Part shown: in pieces, positions 1 to 6,749 of the stretch
Position numbering within the stretch: the stretch's first letter is position 1
How the letters are laid out: each line of letters opens with the position of its first letter
Assembly (NCBI GenBank): GCA_964510575.1
Contig: CAZECN010000044.1
Span: 1-19,480 of the forward strand
Reading direction: 5' to 3'
DNA from: CALKYB01 sp964510575
GTDB lineage: Bacteria > Bdellovibrionota_C > UBA2361 > SZUA-149 > CALKYB01
Length of the DNA: 19,480 bases
Made by a program: the position numbers and the translations under genes
The notes under the pieces: generated by a model
Databases searched by the model: none
What the model was told of the DNA's origin: nothing
The model's input: the letters and a program-made list of their open reading frames with translations, nothing else

Positions 1-7
1 ACCTTGA

Positions 8-1366
8 TTGAACAAAAAGAAAGTGAGTCTAGACACTAGGTTGATGTCTCAAATCCTACTTGAACTAACTTTCATCGTTGCTTGCTCGGCGACGGGATAC
101 TGCCTGCTTATAAAAAGAGATTTAGTACAACTCGATAAAACTTTATCAAGCTTAATCCACGATCCAAGATTAGTTTCTAACAATAATCTAAATTTTAGAG
201 CTGCAAAAAGAATCTCATCTTCTGTCTCCTTGCTCGCCGCATCCTCTACCAAAAAGATGCTAGAAAAGCCGGTCAGTGAAAAAATAATAAAGGTAAACGA
301 GGAAATCTATTTTTCTGGCGAAAGTTGCGAAGAAATTTGTAGGAGAACTCTAAAAGCTATCAAAAAAGAGATTGGCTCGTCCCTTAAAGCTGGTGCTATT
401 TCAATTAATCCGAAAGGTGAGAGCTTAGAAAAACTTGATGCTATAATTGGTTTACCAAAAGAAAGGCTAGAATCTCAAATACTAATTCTAATGGAAAATT
501 CATCTGGAGGAATTCCTGAATCCGAGAATGTTCTAAATCTTTTCAATATCAGTAGTCGCTACACAAATATCTATCGAGGCCAGGTGACTGTAGGTCTCTA
601 TTTAGGCTTTGAAGCGGAGAGTCAAATTGATTTGTCGCTATTAAGAGGAGTTTGGAAAAGAATAACGATGACGCTGCAGAACATGGGGCAAGCCGGACTT
701 CAACTGAAACGTCTTGGAGAAGATCGAGACTACCTTCTAGGGTTGTCGCATGACTTACGAGCCCCTATCGCATCCGCGCTTTACGCCAATCACAGCCTTC
801 GGGAAAAATTTGGCAACACTGAGGAAATCGAGAGCATTGAATACGCCATCAATGAACAACTCTTATTGGTTAACAATACCTTAGATTTAGCTAATACAGA
901 CTCTAAGCTCTTAGTTAGTAAAGCATCAACATTCAATCTCAAAAATGAAATTGATTCTGTCTTAACCAAGCTAAAATGGATGGCTAATGAATATGGAGTA
1001 ATACTAGAAACTGACCTAGGCAATGAGGACATTATTTATTTTGACCGTGAACAGTTTCAAAGAATTATCCAAAACTATCTTTGTAACGCGATAAAACATT
1101 CAGGAAGCAAAACAATATGTGTTTCCTCTAAATCATTAGGTAACGAACAAATCGAAATATCAATTTGCGATCATGGAAAGGGAATAGACAAAAATAAGGA
1201 AAGTAATCTTTTCGAAAAACCTGGAAAAAAATATAGCGGTGAAGGCTTCGGTTTAGGTCTCTATGTCTGCTCTGTGCTAGCGAAAGCCAATAGAGGCACT
1301 ACCTTTTACCGAGAAAACACCCCAAAAGGGTCAATTTTCGGGCTTAAAGCACGATCTCTTAGATAG
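8..1366 (+). CDS. Membrane-anchored sensor histidine kinase
   Basis: This is the sensor of a two-component system: it autophosphorylates on His and passes phosphate to a response regulator. One hydrophobic segment lies at about residues 14-35 and no second one is seen, so the region after it is probably cytoplasmic. Residues about 85-225 look like a divergent GAF-type sensor domain (inference from pattern only), with a CEEIC cysteine pair near 107-111. The H-box reads LSHDLRAP with H248, the N-box has N360, the G1 box is DHGKGI (388-393) and the G2 box is GFGLGL (413-418), so the catalytic core is complete. An in-frame stop sits just before the TTG at position 8; GTG at 23 or ATG at 44 are alternative starts, the last just before the membrane segment. 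The lone receiver at 1961-2368 is the nearest candidate partner. Confidence 0.88.
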   Translation: MNKKKVSLDTRLMSQILLELTFIVACSATGYCLLIKRDLVQLDKTLSSLIHDPRLVSNNNLNFRAAKRISSSVSLLAASSTKKMLEKPVSEKIIKVNEEIYFSGESCEEICRRTLKAIKKEIGSSLKAGAISINPKGESLEKLDAIIGLPKERLESQILILMENSSGGIPESENVLNLFNISSRYTNIYRGQVTVGLYLGFEAESQIDLSLLRGVWKRITMTLQNMGQAGLQLKRLGEDRDYLLGLSHDLRAPIASALYANHSLREKFGNTEEIESIEYAINEQLLLVNNTLDLANTDSKLLVSKASTFNLKNEIDSVLTKLKWMANEYGVILETDLGNEDIIYFDREQFQRIIQNYLCNAIKHSGSKTICVSSKSLGNEQIEISICDHGKGIDKNKESNLFEKPGKKYSGEGFGLGLYVCSVLAKANRGTTFYRENTPKGSIFGLKARSLR

Positions 1367-1458
1367 TTTTTTAATAAATCTTGCCTAAGCGCCCAAAAAG
1401 CGTAGCTCATACTATTTACTAAGTAAGTTCTTCCTGTAGTCTGGTTTACTGAAAGAAG

Positions 1459-1464
1459 TATAAT
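1459..1464 (+). promoter_or_regulatory. -10 hexamer of a probable leaderless promoter
   Basis: A perfect TATAAT lies 12 nt before the ATG at 1477. Transcription would start about 6 nt before or at the start codon. I see no good -35 hexamer. The same geometry recurs before three other genes in the window. Confidence 0.5.
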
Positions 1465-1476
1465 TCGGGTAAAGCG

Positions 1477-1686
1477 ATGACAAAGGCAGAAGATACTGGC
1501 CTACCCTCCAAAAAAGCTGAGGGATTGAAAGGCCTAAACCGTAGAAGATCCTCAATTAAAATAGTTGTTAAAGGTTGCAATTCGATCAGTGGCAACGGGG
1601 CTATTATAAGGAAAAATCTAGCTCAAGTAAGAAGAGGGAAAGTGCCTGAATATTGGACCAAGGTCGTTATAGACGACGAAACTTGA
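1477..1686 (+). CDS. Small basic hypothetical protein (69 aa)
   Basis: I do not recognise this protein. It is rich in Lys and Arg, with RRRSS at residues 22-26 and a central stretch with Gly and Asn (KGCNSISGNG, 32-41), and has no membrane segment or signal peptide. It sits between the histidine kinase and the receiver gene on the same strand. No Shine-Dalgarno is visible, but a perfect TATAAT 12 nt upstream of the ATG matches the leaderless promoter pattern of SNF2 and xseA here, which argues that it is expressed. The tail ends in acidic DDET. A role as a small accessory of the two-component pair is only a guess from position. Confidence 0.45.
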   Translation: MTKAEDTGLPSKKAEGLKGLNRRRSSIKIVVKGCNSISGNGAIIRKNLAQVRRGKVPEYWTKVVIDDET

Positions 1687-1960
1687 GCCAATATCCAATC
1701 ATTAATTTCCTACTAAGCCATAGACCCCCTATATATAAGGCTTTATAATAGCCCCTATCTCTTAGAAGAACCCTAAAAATTCTCTTCGCAAAAGGATTAT
1801 TTCCTACTACTTTAATCGCTTTTGTCTGTAATTTTATCTATTTCCTTCTCAAGATAACTTAAAGATATGTCGATCTAACTAAAGGCAGGCAAAATTGAGG
1901 TTCTAATTTTGTTCTAGGTTTATTTTTATTTCAGGTTTTTTTTGGTTTTAGGCATTTAGA

Positions 1961-2368
1961 GTGAAAAACAATAGATCAAAAACACGAATTCTATTCGTTG
2001 AAGCAGACGAAGCAACGTTTCAGTTCAGAAAGTGCATGTCGGAAATTATAGAGGCTTTACCTCCGACAGAGTTACTTCTAGCAACAGATGCTGGAGAGGC
2101 TCTCGAGCTTTTAGCAGAAGAGAAAGCTGACGTGTTGATCGTTGACGACGAGCTGACGGAAGAATTGGAAGTAATAGTTGATTCAATTGATTGCTCAAGT
2201 ATTCCAATCTTGGTTCAATCTGAACCAGAGAATCGAGCAAGCCTTGCTAAGCTTGAAAAGACCCTTCGTCTTATTCCAAAAGAAGAGTCCCTTGATCACC
2301 TTCACCAAACTATTTTATGCGCAATAAAAGTTAATGAAGACAGGTTGCCAACAAAATTGGCTCATTAG
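1961..2368 (+). CDS. Stand-alone response-regulator receiver domain protein
   Basis: At 135 residues this is a single CheY-like receiver with no output domain. The first strand is followed by E14 and D16 (acidic pair); the third strand ADVLIVDD gives D62 as the likely phosphoacceptor, with D63 beside it; S87 after IPILVQ takes the usual Thr/Ser place; K107 in LIPKEE is the conserved lysine. The key residues are present but the loop after D62 is unusual: acidic DELTEELE in place of the common xMPxMDG. The start is GTG, with a weak AGG about 8 nt upstream. A TATAAT at 1744-1749 could promote it with a long leader. Its end overlaps the next gene by 35 bp. It probably receives phosphate from the kinase at 8-1366, an inference from proximity. 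Confidence 0.75.
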   Translation: MKNNRSKTRILFVEADEATFQFRKCMSEIIEALPPTELLLATDAGEALELLAEEKADVLIVDDELTEELEVIVDSIDCSSIPILVQSEPENRASLAKLEKTLRLIPKEESLDHLHQTILCAIKVNEDRLPTKLAH

Positions 2369-2865
2369 GTTGCGAATAAAAAATTGGCCTGCTTTTGTAG
2401 GATTTTCTACTCACTTCATTCTCATTTGTTGCTTCACGGTAGTTTGGGGGATTTTTAATAAAATACCGGATCCAATTGGTTTTATTTTTTATGGCGTAGC
2501 TCTTGTAGAAACCTATGCCAAACTCATTGAAAAAGATTACGGACAAAACTCATCATGGGGTGCCCGTCTGGCCTTGCTACATGGTGGGGCATCAATCACC
2601 TTGCTTGTGGCTGGTTTTGCTCTCCAAAGAATCCCCTTCATTGGCAGTCCGGTCGGATATATTTCGCTAATTTTTTTTTTACATTCTTAATCTGCCAGGA
2701 GTTCCTCTAGCAAAACTGCTACCATATCTAGGAAAGCCTTATGACACATTGTGGATGACACAACACTACACTGTACTCATCGCAAGCACAGCAACATGGT
2801 TGTTTACAGCACTTATGATTGGCCGCAAGCTTTCAAAAACACCAGATAGAGTCGTGCCAAACTAG
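2334..2865 (+). pseudogene. Membrane protein gene split by a frameshift at a T10 run
   Basis: The first frame starts at ATG 2334 (or TTG 2370, just after the receiver gene stop) and stops at 2690. It encodes three clear membrane segments (about residues 21-41, 47-65, 77-100) and part of a fourth. A run of ten T at 2671-2680 lies at the break. Reading with one T fewer continues for 61 codons to TAG at 2863-2865, with sensible membrane-protein sequence: YILNLPGVPLAKLLPYLG completing the fourth segment, then YTVLIASTATWLF in a fifth, then a charged tail. The joined product would be about 176 aa. Its stop overlaps the convergent xseB stop, as expected for a true gene end. The cause may be a sequencing error, slippage-based switching, or a real loss. 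I do not recognise the family. Confidence 0.7.
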
Positions 2866-3080
2866 GAATCCTCTTCTTCGATTTCCTCGAATTCGGCTGA
2901 AATTTCCTCAAGCTGCGACTCAGTTTTAGCAAGAACCTCTTTACAAACTTTTATGGAAGCAAGGGCTTCTTTCATTCTTGGCACTAGCTCATCTATAGTA
3001 ACTTCATTACTCCTCAACTGTTCGGACAAAGTCTCTAGCTTTTTAAAATTCTCTTCAAACTTCTTCGTATTTGCGGCCAT
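2862..3080 (-). CDS. xseB: Exodeoxyribonuclease VII small subunit
   Basis: XseB is the small helical subunit of exonuclease VII; several copies bind the XseA coiled coil and the complex degrades single-stranded DNA. The 72-residue length fits the family. The pattern FEENFKKLETLSEQLRSN, then a middle helix with IDELVPRMKEAL, then CKEVLAKTESQLEEI matches the usual two-helix hairpin. The acidic C-terminus (EFEEIEEEDS) is typical. ATG is preceded by AGGA at 7 nt, located inside the last codons of xseA; only 3 bp separate the two genes, so they are translated from one message. The stop overlaps the stop of the convergent membrane-protein frame. Confidence 0.9.
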   Translation of the reverse strand: MAANTKKFEENFKKLETLSEQLRSNEVTIDELVPRMKEALASIKVCKEVLAKTESQLEEISAEFEEIEEEDS

Positions 3081-3083
3081 TCG

Positions 3084-4838
3084 TCAATCCTCTACTCTAA
3101 TTTTTCTAGTACTGTCATGAAATACCAGTGAAAGCTTGTCATCCTTAGCTAAACTCTTTCCTGAAGAAACTAGTGTCTCATCTCTTCTGACCATCGCAAA
3201 CCCTCTTCGAAGCTGGCACTCTGGGTCAAGCTCTTGAAATACTTGCTCATAGGAGGAAATTTGTATTTTACTTTGCCCTATCACGCTTTTCAACTTTTCA
3301 CTTACTTGGCTAGAGACAGATCTTAATTTTTCAGCCAAAAGAGATTTTTTATTAGTCACTGACAATTGCAATCTTCTTTTCTCAGAATTGAAATCAGAAA
3401 GAGCGTTTCCATAAACCCCCTTGGAAAGTGGTGTTACCGGGGCCAGTGCACCTTTCAACAGAATTTTAGATTGGCTCAAACTGGCCTGAGCTATCGAAGG
3501 AAGGTACACTCGAAAACTTCGGCACTCCTCTGCTCTTAGGGCAATAAGTTCTGAGCCAGTTGCTGAAATATCTCTAGCAATAAAAGCTAAGTTCTCGTTT
3601 CGATTTTCCCAAGTTTCTTCAGCCAGAGATACAATATCTGAAGAACAAGTATAAAAATCGGTTCGCACGGAATCAATGATATCAGCAAAATATCTTCCTA
3701 GGTCTTTGGGAACCCCAAGCGCTTGAAAACTTACATCTTGAACTGATGATTGATCTTCTTGGTGTCCAATTGCTGATAAAACTGGAACAGAGCACTTACA
3801 AATAGCTTTGGCGACACTATATTCATTAAAAACCATTAGGTCTGCGGCACTTCCGCCACCTCGAAACAATAGTATCGCATCTAGATTTTTGATATCTGAT
3901 AAAACCTTTATTCCCTTAACGATATCCTTACTAGCGGAACTACCTTGGACGGAAACAGGGTACCAGTACAACTTAAAACCAAACTCGGCTAAGTCCAGTG
4001 AAGCCTTAAAGTCATTAATCACAGTGCCTCCAGCACTGGTTAAAATACCAATCTTAACTGGTAGCAGTGGAAGAGATAAGGCCTTATTCTTTTCGAATAA
4101 ACCCTCTTCTTTAAGACGGCTGTTTGTCTTTTCTCGAAGGGCAGCAAGCTTTCCAATAGTGTATTCAGCAACCACTCCCACAACATTGAGTGAGATAGAG
4201 CTCCTAGAAGGATTGAGATCAACCTTAACAGCAAACATCACTTGTAGCTCAGCTTCTAGCTCAAAACCTTTATCTATAAGCTCACTACAAAGTTGCTTTT
4301 CCCCTCCCCAAATAACGCAGCTAACGGACTCTTTACTTCCGGCTTCGTTCGCCAAGTTCATGTAAACTCGCTCACCGTAGCGCTTTACTGACTGAAGTAT
4401 ACCGTAGACATGGATAACTTCCGGAAAAGCAGACTGTATTGCGGCTCTAGCTAATCCAACTACCTCAGGTACGGATAAAGCGTTCTCTGTATGGCCAGAG
4501 TCTAGATTCTTAAGATTATTACTACTGGATTTTTTCTTAAGACGTACTGCCTTTTTCGGGCTTGGAGCCTTCTTATCCTGGAAAGTATCGTCACTGGCAG
4601 TTTCACTTGTATTTTCCTTTGCGGTTTCGCTGGCAGTTTCCTCTATATTAATATTTGGGAAAAGGGCTTCAAGTTGAGCATTGGTCAGATTAAAATCACT
4701 AACAAGCCATGATTTCTTGTCACCCTGCCAACGAGCCTTGCCTAATTGTTTGATTCTCTCCTTTGCCTGAAAAGTGCCAGGCCCATGAAAAAGAGCTGTA
4801 GATTTTTTTCTATCAATTTCGGCAGTAAGATCACTCAT
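3084..4838 (-). CDS. xseA: Exodeoxyribonuclease VII large subunit with extra N-terminal domain
   Basis: XseA is the catalytic subunit of the metal-independent ssDNA exonuclease VII. The OB-fold lies at about residues 135-225, the catalytic domain at 225-390 (LKEEGLFEKNK, ILTSAGG, RGGGS at 326-330, IGHQED with H359 and D362), a long coiled coil at 400-530, and the C-terminal LRRGFAMV segment at 543-550. The common GHE is GHQ here and the following segment is divergent. At 584 residues it is roughly 130 longer than usual. The extra part has a small domain at about 15-65 (KQLGKARWQGDKKSWLVSD, resembling short 'GxRWxxxxKxW' domains of the HARP or DUF5710 kind, by eye) and a Thr/Glu- then Lys-rich linker at 66-120. 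It begins at ATG with no Shine-Dalgarno but a strong promoter immediately upstream. Confidence 0.92.
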   Translation of the reverse strand: MSDLTAEIDRKKSTALFHGPGTFQAKERIKQLGKARWQGDKKSWLVSDFNLTNAQLEALFPNINIEETASETAKENTSETASDDTFQDKKAPSPKKAVRLKKKSSSNNLKNLDSGHTENALSVPEVVGLARAAIQSAFPEVIHVYGILQSVKRYGERVYMNLANEAGSKESVSCVIWGGEKQLCSELIDKGFELEAELQVMFAVKVDLNPSRSSISLNVVGVVAEYTIGKLAALREKTNSRLKEEGLFEKNKALSLPLLPVKIGILTSAGGTVINDFKASLDLAEFGFKLYWYPVSVQGSSASKDIVKGIKVLSDIKNLDAILLFRGGGSAADLMVFNEYSVAKAICKCSVPVLSAIGHQEDQSSVQDVSFQALGVPKDLGRYFADIIDSVRTDFYTCSSDIVSLAEETWENRNENLAFIARDISATGSELIALRAEECRSFRVYLPSIAQASLSQSKILLKGALAPVTPLSKGVYGNALSDFNSEKRRLQLSVTNKKSLLAEKLRSVSSQVSEKLKSVIGQSKIQISSYEQVFQELDPECQLRRGFAMVRRDETLVSSGKSLAKDDKLSLVFHDSTRKIRVED

Positions 4839-4849
4839 GGTTGAGGTCT

Positions 4850-4878
4850 TTTATAAGAAATCGCCCATGTTCTGGCAA
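4850..4878 (-). promoter_or_regulatory. xseA promoter, leaderless geometry
   Basis: On the minus strand, TTGCCA (4873-4878; five of six to TTGACA) is followed after exactly 17 nt by TATAAA (4850-4855), and the xseA ATG follows after 11 nt. The transcript should begin within a few nt of the start codon. This is the best-formed promoter I see in the window. Confidence 0.7.
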
Positions 4879-4929
4879 AATTTCTTAGCAAAGAGCTGTG
4901 CATAACTTATAGGGCAAACTCTGAGAATT

Positions 4930-4985
4930 CGGCCTACCTCAAACAGGCCGAGTCGTCGCAAAAGAGTTCCAAGGAAAGGAAGATT
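4930..4985 (+). repeat. Degenerate palindromic repeat unit
   Basis: It has a hairpin CGGCCT / AGGCCG (4930-4935 and 4945-4950) and, at 4964-4985, a right-end module GAGTTCCAAGGAAAGGAAG that resembles GAGCTCCAAAGAAACGAAG in the two neighbouring units. The left-end module is not recognisable. Confidence 0.45.
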
Positions 4986-5020
4986 GATATCAGTGCTATT
5001 TTTAGACCCGCATTATTGAT

Positions 5021-5148
5021 AAATCGAGGCTTTTGGAGCAAGTCGTGTTCAGCGGCGCAATGCTCCCTATTCAGTCGCATCGCCTATTGCTTTGGCCTGC
5101 CTAGCGGGCCGAGGTGCAGTGAGGAGAGCTCCAAAGAAACGAAGATTT
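5021..5148 (+). repeat. Palindromic mosaic repeat, unit B
   Basis: The unit opens with AAATCGAGG-CTT-TTGGAG and closes with GCTCCAAAGAAACGAAGATT; these ends are partly complementary. It contains TGCAGTGAGGA (5114-5124), shared with the unit at 5162-5291 and the element near 18593. The centre differs from the other units and carries its own hairpin GGCC/GGGCC around 5092-5111. A 67-codon open frame across it (5016-5219) is judged accidental because it follows the repeats. Confidence 0.7.
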
Positions 5149-5161
5149 CCCGACAAGCTTC

Positions 5162-5291
5162 TTTTTTAAGCCAAGCATATTTCTTAAATCGAGGCTCTTG
5201 GAGCGCGACGAGCGAGTAGTAGTTGATCTACTTCGCAGTGAGGAGCGCTCCAAAGAAACGAAGATTTAAGGAATATGCTTGGCTTAAAAAA
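5162..5291 (+). repeat. 130-bp near-perfect palindrome, unit C
   Basis: The outer arms (5162-5190 and 5263-5291, 29 nt each) are complementary with one mismatch and include AAGCCAAGCATATTT. Inside are further paired segments CTCTTGGAGCGC and GCGCTCCAAAGA, then GACGAGCGAGT (5207-5217), a 15-nt central hairpin AGTAG-TTGAT-CTACT (5218-5232) and TCGCAGTGAGGA (5233-5244). The whole element can fold as one long hairpin. It shares end modules with unit B and its core with elements near 14832 and 18567. Confidence 0.85.
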
Positions 5292-5296
5292 AAGAG

Positions 5297-5389
5297 GCCG
5301 AAGATTGAGGGATATATCGTGGGCAATAAACCCCCCAAATCTTCGACCAGCGGTTGAGTTTTGGGCAAACTATGGTCGAAAGTTTGCCC
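5297..5389 (+). repeat. Two consecutive hairpins beside the palindrome cluster
   Basis: Arms CGAAGATT (5299-5306) and AATCTTCG (5338-5345) pair, extended inward by GAGGG against CCCCCC. A second hairpin follows: GGGCAAACT (5363-5371) with AGTTTGCCC (5381-5389), loop of 9 nt. There is no T-run after either, so they do not look like intrinsic terminators. Confidence 0.6.
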
Positions 5390-5677
5390 ATGGGTTACAG
5401 CAAAATGAAATCGTCACAAAACTCGCACAAAGATTTGTGGCCTGCTATGCAGATCTCCGACACCTTCATTTCTTACTGTGCCCGTTGTTTTTTGCCAACC
5501 GAAGTTGACATCAGAGGTATATACTCAAAACAATGATAAACTAGAAAATCTAGGCCACCTCTGCTTTGGGGAAATTCCTCCCTGTAAATTATATTGGAAC
5601 GACTTACCTCTAATCTTGTTGTTCAGTTTTTGACTCGAAGTGTTAACTCTAAATTAAAGAATAATAATAAAAATAAA
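5390..5677. other. Intergenic remainder, no gene supported
   Basis: This is the right part of an 839-bp stretch without a convincing gene (4839-5677). Two short overlapping open frames (5275-5508 and 5354-5536) enter it, but both begin in repeats or hairpins, lack Shine-Dalgarno sites and resemble no family I know. The end next to the sigma-factor gene is very AT-rich (about 5650-5677). Confidence 0.5.
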
Positions 5678-6478
5678 TTAAGCTGCTACTGGGTCGAGAT
5701 CTTTGCTTGACTTTCTACGTCCCCTACCACCTGTATAACGCTTCTCTGCCTTCACTTTTTCTATCTTTGCTTTATCACCTTCGATGACGGCAGGAAGAAC
5801 TTTTGAAAGAGTTTTTAGAGCTTTACTTTTGACTCTTGAAATATGGCAGCGACAATAACTTAAATCCTCTGCTATCTTTTTTAAGGAATGATCCTGAATA
5901 AAATGGCGCTCAATAACCTCTCGCTCAAGAGTGTCAAGTTGTTCGCAAGTATTCCAAAGTCTACTAGACTCTTGCTTATCAGCCAGTATTGACTCTGGGT
6001 CGTTTCTATTGACCAAGTTTACAGGCCAACGATCATTGAAACTTTCAATAGACAAAGGGTTCTCTAGTATCTCGCTTGGGGTATGCCTGATTTTCTTTCT
6101 TTCATCGATTAGGAAAGCAACTTCTTTCAAAAGCATTCCTCTTAGATGATAAAAGAAAAAAGTTCGAAAATGAGCACCTTTGGTGTCATCGTAACGAATA
6201 GCAGCCTCGACTAAGGCGGCGCCAACTACAGACTCAACTTCGTCTGCTTCAATTCTAATTCGCCATTTTTTAAGAAAGCTCCAGGCCAGTCTCATGCCAT
6301 GTTCCTGGTTTTCAGCAACAAGAGCTGTAATGACAGCCTTACTATTTTTTTTAATTTTTTTCTTAGAAGCTGATTTATTTTTAGCGTTCTTTCTACCAGT
6401 TTTTGACTTGGTGCTTTGCTTCGATCGAATAGAAACCGACTTAGCTTTGGTAGGCGCTTTTTTAGCGGCTTGTCCCAT
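5678..6478 (-). CDS. Sigma-70 family RNA polymerase sigma factor with lysine-rich N-terminal tail
   Basis: It would direct RNA polymerase to a promoter subset. Region 2 is at about residues 75-125: EADEVESVVGAALVEAAIRY, then TKGAHFRTFFFYHLRG, matching the usual 'GLxxAxxxFDxxKGxxFxTYAxxxIRG' pattern. Region 4 is at about 180-230: LDTLEREVIERHF, then SLKKIAEDL and a recognition helix CHISRVKSKALKTL. Region 3 is short or absent, suggesting a small alternative factor. Residues 1-48 are almost entirely Lys, Ser, Ala, Arg and Thr, and the tail after 235 is also basic (GRGRRKSSK); such histone-like tails are not typical of the family. The ATG has a strong GGAGAAGG Shine-Dalgarno (6483-6490). A stem-loop lies 13 nt above that in the leader. 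No anti-sigma gene is adjacent. Confidence 0.8.
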   Translation of the reverse strand: MGQAAKKAPTKAKSVSIRSKQSTKSKTGRKNAKNKSASKKKIKKNSKAVITALVAENQEHGMRLAWSFLKKWRIRIEADEVESVVGAALVEAAIRYDDTKGAHFRTFFFYHLRGMLLKEVAFLIDERKKIRHTPSEILENPLSIESFNDRWPVNLVNRNDPESILADKQESSRLWNTCEQLDTLEREVIERHFIQDHSLKKIAEDLSYCRCHISRVKSKALKTLSKVLPAVIEGDKAKIEKVKAEKRYTGGRGRRKSSKDLDPVAA

Positions 6479-6503
6479 ATAACCTTCTCCAAAATCCTAA
6501 ATA

Positions 6504-6535
6504 GAGGCTAAACCTTAAAAAATACTCTTAGCCTC
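6504..6535 (-). promoter_or_regulatory. Stem-loop in the sigma-factor leader
   Basis: Perfect 8-bp arms GAGGCTAA and TTAGCCTC enclose 16 nt that include a T6 run (minus strand), 13 nt upstream of the Shine-Dalgarno. Further up, ATACAAC (6547-6553) and GTTGTAT (6567-6573) form another inverted repeat. Either could affect expression of the sigma factor; neither is a family I can name. Confidence 0.4.
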
Positions 6536-6749
6536 GAGTTACCGACATACAACAAGGATTTACCTAGTTGTATTTCAGCAATCTCATTTATTTATCTACC
6601 GTAAGAAGAAAAGTTAGAGAGTCCCCGCCTGGGAGTTTCATAAGTATTATGGGCCTACGGGCGAAACCGTAACTAGAAAGTCATCTAAAGAGATAAGCCC
6701 CCGAAACCAATCGGTTAATTTACAGTGAATCTTTGAACTTTATTGGGAT

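Noticed and set aside
3808..4365. A 185-codon plus-strand frame opposite xseA
   Set aside because: It lies wholly antisense to the conserved catalytic region of xseA and has no family resemblance.
4897..4905. TGTGCATAA, an exact DnaA-box match near xseA
   Set aside because: It is isolated; one match of this length is expected by chance in a window of this size.
5363..5389. GGGCAAACT...GAAAG as a c-di-GMP-I riboswitch core
   Set aside because: The second part pairs directly with the first as a simple hairpin, and the rest of the GEMM consensus (GGACGCAAAGCC, receptor loop) is missing.
5016..5536. Three short open frames (5016-5219, 5275-5508, 5354-5536)
   Set aside because: They run through palindromic repeats and hairpins, overlap each other, lack Shine-Dalgarno or -10 signals, and resemble no known protein.
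6600..6720. GC-richer intergenic patch as a structured RNA (RNase P, tmRNA or riboswitch)
   Set aside because: Only short stems such as TACGG/CCGTA are visible and no conserved core of a known RNA class matches.
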